In this document: in pieces, positions 7,495-12,890 of the stretch | How positions within the stretch are numbered: position 1 is the first letter of the stretch | Layout: every line of letters begins with the position of its first letter | NCBI GenBank assembly: GCA_031255355.1 | Contig: JAIRSR010000084.1 | Coordinates: 1-12,890 of the forward strand | DNA: 12,890 nucleotides | Direction: 5' to 3' | Source: Clostridiales bacterium | GTDB taxonomy: Bacteria > Bacillota > Clostridia > Monoglobales > Firm-18 | Notes under the pieces: generated by a model | Seen by the model: only the letters and a program-made list of their open reading frames with translations | What the model was told of the DNA's origin: nothing | Databases searched by the model: none | Translations under genes and position numbers: made by a program

Positions 7495-8756
7495 TAAAAC
7501 ATCTCCTTTACCGCTTGTATTATTTTACTGCCCGCGTTTTCGGTAAGCATGGACGTGCCTGCCTCATAGCCGCCTTGCTTTGCCGCTTCCGGGGTATACA
7601 CATATCCCGGCAACGCGCCGTTTGTGACCGTGAATACAAAGGTTTTGCCGTAAGGGGACGCGTTTTTGATTGCCAAACCGTATTCCGCAAACAGTTCCCC
7701 CTGTACGCCTACGATCGCGGTATCGCCGATTGCGATCATCTGAATTTCGCAAGGTAATTCCTCGCTGGTATAGCCTGCCTGTGCCAGCTTGGAATAACTT
7801 AAAATATTTTCCGCGCCGAACAGGGCAAGTTCCGCGTTGCGCGTTTCGATATAATCGCCTGTTTTTGAAAGATGATATTTTCGCCTTAACTCTTTTACGC
7901 GTTCCTCCGCCGACGCAATGGAGGGATATTCGCGCAAGGGTAATTCGATTTCTTTCGCCTGTATGGAAAGGGATACATCCTCTGAAAATTCCATCTTTTC
8001 CAAACACCGATTCGCCGCAATGCCTATCGTCGTCCCCACCCGCGCCGCTTCGTCAAACTCCTGCCCGGTACGGTGGTAGCGCGAACTTTGGTCGCCTGAC
8101 GCGCCTTGGGCGAACAGCGTGACGGCTTTGGGCTGCGCAAAGGACAAAAACCGCCGTATATACGCGGGATAATCAGCGGAAACCATAGTATTTTCGGCGT
8201 GTAAAAAAGTCGGGTGCAGCGCGTAGTTTACCAAAACGGCGCGAATTTCGTTTGTTTCGTCCCGCACCGCCAGCACGTTGACTGACGGGTCGCACAGCCC
8301 GCCTTGTACCCGCCGGTTGCCGCCAACGCCTTGTTCCGCGCCGCAATTGCCTGCGCGGGTACCAATTGCGGCGTGAAACGTGTTTGCTAACGCCTTTTTG
8401 ATTCCGCGTTCCAATTTGCGAAGCAATTCTTGTATGTATCCCTCGTCACACGCAATTCCCTCCGATAGTTCCGAAGCGAGAACCTGCGCCGCCCACGGGC
8501 CGGAGTGCGTATGCGAACAGGTGAACAATATATTTTTGCGGAACTTTTCCCGCAGCCGCCGTACATACTTTTTTCCGAAAAACAGCAAATCCAAAGTGAC
8601 GATAACCGCGTCATGTTCGCCGTCGTTCAAATACAGACAACAAGCGTATAAGGGATCGTGTACGCCTTTGTTCGGCCTTGGGCAGTGCGGGTAACCCGCA
8701 AGCCCGACCCCTTTTTTTGGTGAAATATCGACTATGGAAACTCCCGCTTTCAGCAT
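7494..8756 (-). CDS. Neutral/alkaline ceramidase-like (N-terminal domain family) hydrolase, cytoplasmic
   Basis: This 420-residue protein matches the catalytic-domain family of neutral ceramidases, which are zinc amidases. Motifs are AGVSIVDISP (4-13), a common N-terminal feature, SHTHSGP (81-87, zinc His), ALHPTF (179-184, probable second zinc His H181), GASGDQSSR (218-226, region of the nucleophilic Ser), GELF (353-356, possible zinc Glu E354) and GGYEAG (395-400, possible Tyr ligand). There is no signal peptide and no C-terminal immunoglobulin-like domain, unlike secreted ceramidases of about 650 or more residues. A lipid substrate is therefore doubtful. Amide or ester hydrolysis of an imported sugar derivative is a more natural reading in this operon, but that is inference. 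The start overlaps the FGGY gene end by 7 nt and has AAAGGGG upstream. Confidence 0.85.
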   Translation of the reverse strand: MLKAGVSIVDISPKKGVGLAGYPHCPRPNKGVHDPLYACCLYLNDGEHDAVIVTLDLLFFGKKYVRRLREKFRKNILFTCSHTHSGPWAAQVLASELSEGIACDEGYIQELLRKLERGIKKALANTFHAAIGTRAGNCGAEQGVGGNRRVQGGLCDPSVNVLAVRDETNEIRAVLVNYALHPTFLHAENTMVSADYPAYIRRFLSFAQPKAVTLFAQGASGDQSSRYHRTGQEFDEAARVGTTIGIAANRCLEKMEFSEDVSLSIQAKEIELPLREYPSIASAEERVKELRRKYHLSKTGDYIETRNAELALFGAENILSYSKLAQAGYTSEELPCEIQMIAIGDTAIVGVQGELFAEYGLAIKNASPYGKTFVFTVTNGALPGYVYTPEAAKQGGYEAGTSMLTENAGSKIIQAVKEMF

Positions 8757-10000
8757 ATGCCCGCCCCTTTCTTTGCCAATATTGCCGCGCCAAGCGCCGC
8801 TGTTTCGGCGGTTCGCGCCGCGCGGAGGTCGATTTGAGTAACCTCACTGATTACGCGCAGCAGTACCGCGCTGTTCGCGCCGCCGCCGAACACGCGCAAT
8901 CTTTCCGCACCGCCCATTTGCGCGATTTTATCCTTGATTTCGCGGGCGATTCCCTCATACAACGCGCGGACAAGATCGCCGCTTGACGTGTTGAGGGTCA
9001 GTCCGCTCACGCCGCCGCCAACGGTGAAATCGACGCCGAACCGAACGCCGTTCGCGCCGCTCGGCGACTTTGCCGCCAGCGCGTCCATTTCACCGTACCC
9101 GACGCGCAACACGCCGGAAAGCCACGCAATCGCCGCGCCGGTGGTGGGGATACTCGCTTCGGCAAAGACGCGTCCGTCGTCGAAGTCGAACAGCGGACAG
9201 CCGGAGCCGTGCGGCGGATTGAGTTTGCTAACCGCCGTCGCTGTCCCCAGCGACACGGTGCAGACCCCCTCGGCGATTCCCGCGCCCAAAGCGGCAAGTT
9301 TTTGGTCCTGCCCGCCCAAAATCACCGTGACCGTTTCGGGCAAGTCCAACTCCCGCGCGGCGTTCGGCAACAACGTGCCGACGCGCGTTCCCGCCGTGCC
9401 GATTTCGGGCAATTGTTCCCGCGCTATGCCGGAAAATTCTGTCAAATCCGCGTCCCAATCACGCGCCGCCAAATGATACAGCATCGTCCCGCTTGCCATA
9501 GAACGGTCTGTAACCGCGCGTCCCGTCAGTTTGAGGTTCAAATAATCGAGCGGCAACAGGAACTGATCCGCCCGTCGGTACAGGTCGGGGCGGTGCGCTT
9601 GCAACCACAGCAATTTCGGCAAGGTGTACGCCGCGTTCAGCGGCTTGCCTGTTTTTTCATAAATCACCTTTTCGCCGAACACTTCCCGCAAACGCTCCGT
9701 TTCAGCGTGCGCCCGCGTATCCAGCCATGTGACGGCATTGCAAAGCGGGTTGCCGTCCCTGTCCACCGGAACAAAGGAAATCCCTTGCGTACTGATGCCG
9801 ATCGCCGCGACATTTTTGGCGGCAAGCGCCTTAATACACCGCTTCACGCCCTCAAACCAACCGTTCGCGTCCTGCTCCGCGCTGCCGTTTTCGGTAATCA
9901 ACCGCTGCGGGGACGCGCTTTTCGCCAATACTGTTCCGTTTTCGTCATACAAGCACGCCTTGCAATTTGTCGTGCCTAAATCCACCCCTATGTAGTTCAT
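8750..10000 (-). CDS. FGGY-family carbohydrate kinase, short form
   Basis: This 416-residue ATP-dependent kinase of the FGGY family would phosphorylate a sugar, ketose or polyol. The N-terminal phosphate loop is YIGVDLGTTNCK (3-14). Substrate-side motifs are GISTQG (68-73) and TWLDTRA (91-97). The catalytic Asp is D232 in GGQDQKLAALGAG, and the adenosine motif is FGGGANS (371-377). The protein is about 70-100 residues shorter than common xylulokinases. Much of the loss appears to be in the C-terminal domain, where the usual GER-P segment before the RALYEG helix (346-350) is replaced by GVDFTVGGGVSGL. The start shares one base with the YjbQ-family stop (TAATG), so translation is probably coupled. 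The substrate cannot be assigned. Confidence 0.9.
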   Translation of the reverse strand: MNYIGVDLGTTNCKACLYDENGTVLAKSASPQRLITENGSAEQDANGWFEGVKRCIKALAAKNVAAIGISTQGISFVPVDRDGNPLCNAVTWLDTRAHAETERLREVFGEKVIYEKTGKPLNAAYTLPKLLWLQAHRPDLYRRADQFLLPLDYLNLKLTGRAVTDRSMASGTMLYHLAARDWDADLTEFSGIAREQLPEIGTAGTRVGTLLPNAARELDLPETVTVILGGQDQKLAALGAGIAEGVCTVSLGTATAVSKLNPPHGSGCPLFDFDDGRVFAEASIPTTGAAIAWLSGVLRVGYGEMDALAAKSPSGANGVRFGVDFTVGGGVSGLTLNTSSGDLVRALYEGIAREIKDKIAQMGGAERLRVFGGGANSAVLLRVISEVTQIDLRAARTAETAALGAAILAKKGAGIC

Positions 10001-10620
10001 TACCGCTTTTGCTGCAACGTGTAATGTACGTCGTCCGCTTTTTCCTCATTTGTGTATTTGCGTAGGGTATCGACGACTTCCCCGCCGTTCCACTTGCGGC
10101 CGCCCACTTCCTCCGCCGTCCCCATAACCGTTACATTCAGTTGCCTATGCCGTGCGCGGACGTGGTCCCAATCGACAAAGTAAATATGCGCGAACTCGCC
10201 GCCGTCCAAAACGCCGTCTTTGATTGTCATCGTTTCACTGCGCCCAAAAAACGCGCTGCGCAAATGTCCGTCGGTGTTCATGCTGGTGAAATCGCCCGGT
10301 TCGTTCACGAACCGCCCGAATTGCGCGTGTATCGGACCGGGGTGGCGGTATTGGTGTTCCTCCGCGAAGTCGGGAATCATTTTGCGCATAATGTCCAATA
10401 AATCATGCTGTAAAAATTCCAAATCGAAACTGTCAATATCGTGCGAACACTCCTGAATCATCACAGAGCAGGTCGTGTGGTGCGACGCGATTGTTACCGT
10501 GCCGTTTTTCACGCCGCTTGCCGCGACGATTTCTATCACTTCCTTAGAAACGTCGTGAAATGTGGGGATCCACCCGCGCGACTGCAATTCCAATTCCTTT
10601 TGAAACACCTTAAATTCCAT
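10000..10620 (-). CDS. YjbQ/UPF0047 family protein with C-terminal extension
   Basis: The first 170 of 206 residues match the YjbQ (UPF0047) family: SHHTTCSVMIQE (46-57), the YRHPGPIHAQ region (91-100), NTDGHLRSAFFGRS (115-128) and GEFAHIYFVDWDHVRARHRQ (141-160) followed by LNVTVMG. Typical members have about 130-140 residues. Here there are insertions around 95-115 and a charged tail of about 36 residues. Some family members show weak thiamine-phosphate synthase activity, but the physiological role is unsettled. The location between a TIM-type isomerase and a sugar kinase suggests a job in this sugar pathway. The start has AAAGGAGAGG at 10627-10636. The gene is separated from the upstream isomerase by 24 nt, the largest gap in this operon. 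Confidence 0.85.
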   Translation of the reverse strand: MEFKVFQKELELQSRGWIPTFHDVSKEVIEIVAASGVKNGTVTIASHHTTCSVMIQECSHDIDSFDLEFLQHDLLDIMRKMIPDFAEEHQYRHPGPIHAQFGRFVNEPGDFTSMNTDGHLRSAFFGRSETMTIKDGVLDGGEFAHIYFVDWDHVRARHRQLNVTVMGTAEEVGGRKWNGGEVVDTLRKYTNEEKADDVHYTLQQKR

Positions 10621-10644
10621 GTTTTACCTCTCCTTTTTATGTAT

Positions 10645-11346
10645 TTATTGATGTAATTCATCCCACGCCTTGCGCAAGGAATAAATCATCTCTTCCACCA
10701 TCGCGGCGGGGTCGGCGGCTTTGATGATCCCGCTGGTAGAGCCGGTCGCTTGCGCCCCCAACAAAATGGTGTCATACACATCCTTGCCGTTGGAGATCCC
10801 CGCGCCTTGCAGTACCATAATGTCGGGATTCACGGCGTTCACCGCCGCGATGGTCTGTTTCACATAATTCGCGTCACTGGTTTGCCCTGTACCAATCAGT
10901 TCGGTCGGCTCGGCAACCAAAAGGTTCGGCGAAAGACGCGCAATCGCGGTCAATTCCTCCGGCGTATCCGCACAAACAATCGTCGCTAACCCAACCTCAT
11001 CCGCGCGGGCAATAGTTTTTTCGATGGCGTTAAGCGTTAGTTTTTTCTCGGCGTGGTTCAGCATTACCCCCGCCGCGCCCGCCGCCTTTACCGCCTCGGG
11101 CAGCACCGAACCAAGCCCGCGCCCTATCGGGAGGTAATCCATATGCTGTGCGAACACGAATATCCGCTCTGTGTTGTTCGCCAACAGAGAAATATCGGTA
11201 TACTGCGGTGTGACGATAATGTCCGCATCGTACTTCATTGCCGTTTTGTCTATCACTTTCGCGAGTTTCAGCAGTTCCTCGCCGTACAAATACGCCTTTG
11301 GCCCGATTTCAAAAAACGGCGCTTTGATTTTGAAGTTCTTATCCAT
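10645..11346 (-). CDS. Triosephosphate isomerase family protein, archaeal-like branch
   Basis: This 233-residue TIM-barrel isomerase resembles the short archaeal-type triosephosphate isomerases. Visible features are VTPQYTD (45-51), FAQHMD (65-70), VLPEAVKAAGAAGVMLNHAE (81-100) with catalytic H98, the catalytic E146 in VAEPTELIGTG, GAGISNG (181-187) and the phosphate-binding TGSTSG (201-206). The N-terminal N-x-K motif is replaced by K6-I7-K8, so K8 probably serves as the catalytic Lys. Organisms normally carry a glycolytic tpiA elsewhere, so this copy is likely dedicated to a pathway. Relatives in tetritol catabolism interconvert tetrulose phosphates. The start overlaps the SIS gene by 8 nt and has AAGGGGG at 11353-11359. 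TIM membership is well supported, the substrate is not. Confidence 0.85.
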   Translation of the reverse strand: MDKNFKIKAPFFEIGPKAYLYGEELLKLAKVIDKTAMKYDADIIVTPQYTDISLLANNTERIFVFAQHMDYLPIGRGLGSVLPEAVKAAGAAGVMLNHAEKKLTLNAIEKTIARADEVGLATIVCADTPEELTAIARLSPNLLVAEPTELIGTGQTSDANYVKQTIAAVNAVNPDIMVLQGAGISNGKDVYDTILLGAQATGSTSGIIKAADPAAMVEEMIYSLRKAWDELHQ

Positions 11347-11953
11347 TGTTTTCCCCCTTGAATTTTTCCCCTACCGCGCCGCCCGGGTGCGTCACAGCGA
11401 ACTGTTCCCGTTGGTATCCCGTTTCCTCCATGACCGCCGTTTGCAGCGCGTCGAACACCGCCGAAAGCGCGGAAAAACTGCTTGTTCCTTGCATATTGTA
11501 GCGGTCTGCCTCGCGGTGTACCACCAACGGAAGCACCACCTCGCTCAGCCGCGCCATAGGGGAAGCGGAATTTTCGGTGATTGTGATGACCCGCGCCCCC
11601 TTGCGCCGCGCGATTTCCATTATGGGCAGCAATTCCGCCGTTTTCCCCCCGCGAGACGCCGCGACCAAAACGTCGCCCGCCTGCAAAAACCCCGTCCCGC
11701 CGTGTACCGCCTCTGACGGCGGCAAAAACCGCGCGGGACGCTCCACGCAACATAAAGAATGGGCGAAGTGGGCGCACGCAATCCCCGAATGTCCGCAGCC
11801 GCTCACCGCGATCCGCTCCGCTGTTGCAAGCAATCGAGCCGCCTTTGCGAACGCCGTCCAATCCATATGCTTGCCCGTGTCCAGAATCGCCTTGGCTTCA
11901 GTTTCAAATACCGATTTCGCCCTTGCAGCCGCTTGTGGTTTCAATAGATTCAC
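11339..11953 (-). CDS. SIS-domain sugar-phosphate isomerase (KpsF/GutQ-like, no CBS domains)
   Basis: This 204-residue protein consists of a single SIS domain related to arabinose-5-phosphate isomerases, lacking their C-terminal CBS pair. Motifs are VSGCGHSG (50-57), EAVHGGTG (81-88), ASRGGKTAEL (99-108), READRYNMQGTSS (147-159) and THPGGAVGEKF (188-198). By alignment from memory with E. coli KdsD, the active-site E107, E148 and H189 are kept, while the catalytic-region Lys of GKSG is His (H55). The start is GTG at 11953, supported by GAGGTG 8 nt upstream, overlapping the previous stop. It lies 12 nt after the oxidoreductase gene. It probably interconverts an aldose and a ketose phosphate; the sugar is unknown. 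Confidence 0.88.
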   Translation of the reverse strand: MNLLKPQAAARAKSVFETEAKAILDTGKHMDWTAFAKAARLLATAERIAVSGCGHSGIACAHFAHSLCCVERPARFLPPSEAVHGGTGFLQAGDVLVAASRGGKTAELLPIMEIARRKGARVITITENSASPMARLSEVVLPLVVHREADRYNMQGTSSFSALSAVFDALQTAVMEETGYQREQFAVTHPGGAVGEKFKGENNG

Positions 11954-11965
11954 CTTAAATTCACC

Positions 11966-12745
11966 TCACAAATCCACCTCTATATTTTGTTGGTACGACC
12001 GCGCGATTGCGTTCACAACCGTGACGGGGAACATCAGTTGATGATGCGGTATAGGTTCCTCCGCGTTTTCAATCATATCGGTAAACGCGCGAACGCCGTC
12101 GGCGTAAATGCTTGATAAATCAAGTTTTTCCGCTGTCTGCGCACGAGTCCCCAAAACGGTGATGTAACTATCCCGCGCATCGGGTTGGAAGTTCATGACA
12201 GCGTCAAAATGGTCATACCGCGCCAGGCAGACCAAGCCGCCGTTTTTCTCAAACGCGCGGACGGCACGCATCTCATACCCGAGCGCCGTCAACGTCAGTT
12301 CCGCTAAGTGGTGCGCGTAAAAATGTATGCCGTCATACGGACTGTCCAGCGCGATCGGGAAGTTCAGCATTGCCGAGCGGACGTTTCCGAACGCGCCGTT
12401 TTTCACCCGGTCCGCGCACGACAAAACCCCCGGCGCGAATTTGCAGGCAGAACCGCCCGTGACGCATACTCCGCGCGTTTTCGCGGCGCGGAGGATTGCC
12501 TCCGCTTGCGCAACGTCACGCGCGAACGGCTTATCGATCCACAGCGGCACACCCGCCTCAATCCACGGCACGGCTTGCCGTTCACGTAAGTTCCCGCGCC
12601 GCGCGGTCAGCATAACGCCGTCAAACGCCGCCAAAGACGTCGGCGTGAGCGAATCGTCAATCACCGCATCATGTCCCATACCGCGCAAAATACCGCCAAA
12701 GGCTTCGGCGTGACTGCTCTCACTGCCGATGATACCGATTTTCAT
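11966..12745 (-). CDS. Gfo/Idh/MocA-family oxidoreductase, short
   Basis: This 259-residue protein has an N-terminal Rossmann fold beginning MKIGIIGSESSHAEAF, with the dinucleotide-binding GxxG pattern at residues 4-7. The sugar-dehydrogenase signature appears as WIDKPFARD (69-77), where K72 is the conserved Lys of the usual EKP motif, here DKP. The segment GIHFYAHHLAEL (139-150) carries the catalytic-region His residues H145/H146. The protein is 70 or more residues shorter than typical family members of about 330-380 residues, and the C-terminal substrate domain is compact. It probably oxidises or reduces a sugar or sugar acid with NAD(P). It starts within an ATGA overlap with the gene upstream. 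Family is firm, substrate unknown. Confidence 0.88.
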   Translation of the reverse strand: MKIGIIGSESSHAEAFGGILRGMGHDAVIDDSLTPTSLAAFDGVMLTARRGNLRERQAVPWIEAGVPLWIDKPFARDVAQAEAILRAAKTRGVCVTGGSACKFAPGVLSCADRVKNGAFGNVRSAMLNFPIALDSPYDGIHFYAHHLAELTLTALGYEMRAVRAFEKNGGLVCLARYDHFDAVMNFQPDARDSYITVLGTRAQTAEKLDLSSIYADGVRAFTDMIENAEEPIPHHQLMFPVTVVNAIARSYQQNIEVDL

Positions 12746-12890
12746 AGCAAGTCCCCCAATTTTTTCGCCGTATTTGTCGCCGCCAGCCCGCCCTTTGCGG
12801 TTTCGCGCAACTCGGGCGGGATTTGTTTGCCCACCTGCCCCATTGCGGAGATTACCTCGTCGGCAGGGATTACGCTCTCGATTCCCGCGA
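12742..12890 (-). CDS. C-terminal end of a serine dehydratase alpha-like protein (partial)
   Basis: The last 49 codons of a gene running in from the right edge end in a TGA that overlaps the oxidoreductase start by 4 nt. The visible C-terminus contains IPADEVISAMGQVGKQIP, then ELRETAKGGLAATNTAKKLG. This resembles the end of iron-sulfur L-serine dehydratase alpha chains, whose C-termini have a DEVI-AM...G...LRET..GGLA.T.TG pattern. The final Gly of TPTG is replaced by Ala (NTA). With so little sequence the assignment rests on this one motif. It could be a paralogue that deaminates or dehydrates another hydroxy- or amino-acid made in the pathway. Confidence 0.6.
   Translation of the reverse strand, partial: AGIESVIPADEVISAMGQVGKQIPPELRETAKGGLAATNTAKKLGDLL

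Noticed and set aside
9209..9979. Open frame of 256 codons on the plus strand opposite the FGGY kinase
   Set aside because: Its composition is Arg/Gln/Pro-rich without domain features, and the opposite strand encodes an intact kinase.

Overview
The window looks like a chromosomal carbohydrate-uptake and catabolism locus from a member of the Bacillota, most probably a Clostridia-type anaerobe. The evidence is strong Shine-Dalgarno sites of the AAGGAGG type, a YesM/YesN-type two-component pair, an LplB-type ABC permease, and tightly packed operons of moderate GC. No rRNA, tRNA, CRISPR array, insertion sequence or phage gene was seen. The organism cannot be fixed further from the sequence alone.

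Layout. (1) Positions 1-455, minus strand: the N-terminal 151 codons of an LplB-type polysaccharide/oligosaccharide ABC permease that runs off the left edge. (2) Positions 456-700: a divergent, AT-rich regulatory region with a good sigma-A promoter for the right-hand operon, a weaker one for the permease, an imperfect 15-bp direct repeat and a 21-bp interrupted palindrome. (3) Positions 701-5391, plus strand: response regulator, sensor kinase, metallophosphoesterase and histidine phosphatase. (4) Positions 5392-5488: the convergent junction, with a perfect 12-bp stem-loop. (5) Positions 5459-12890, minus strand: one long operon whose promoter lies beyond the right edge. In transcription order it holds the C-terminus of a protein resembling serine dehydratase alpha, a Gfo/Idh/MocA oxidoreductase, a SIS-domain sugar-phosphate isomerase, a triosephosphate isomerase of the archaeal-like branch, a YjbQ-family protein, an FGGY sugar kinase, a ceramidase-fold protein without a signal peptide, a divergent NagB-like protein and an NagA-like deacetylase. 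Most junctions overlap by 1-8 nt or are separated by 12-24 nt.

How the genes may work together (inference). The membrane kinase senses an extracellular ligand, probably a sugar or its binding protein, and the AraC-type regulator drives the divergent transporter and possibly the catabolic operon. The catabolic operon has a kinase, two isomerases, an oxidoreductase, a deacetylase, a deaminase-like protein and a ceramidase-fold (amide hydrolase family) enzyme. This fits breakdown of an unusual, perhaps N-acylated, sugar through phosphorylated intermediates. The exact substrate is not evident. Several members differ from their best-known relatives at key positions: NagB-like lacks the Asp of the D-G-H motif, SIS has His for Lys, and the FGGY kinase has a shortened core. 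This is therefore probably not ordinary GlcNAc catabolism and may be an undescribed pathway.
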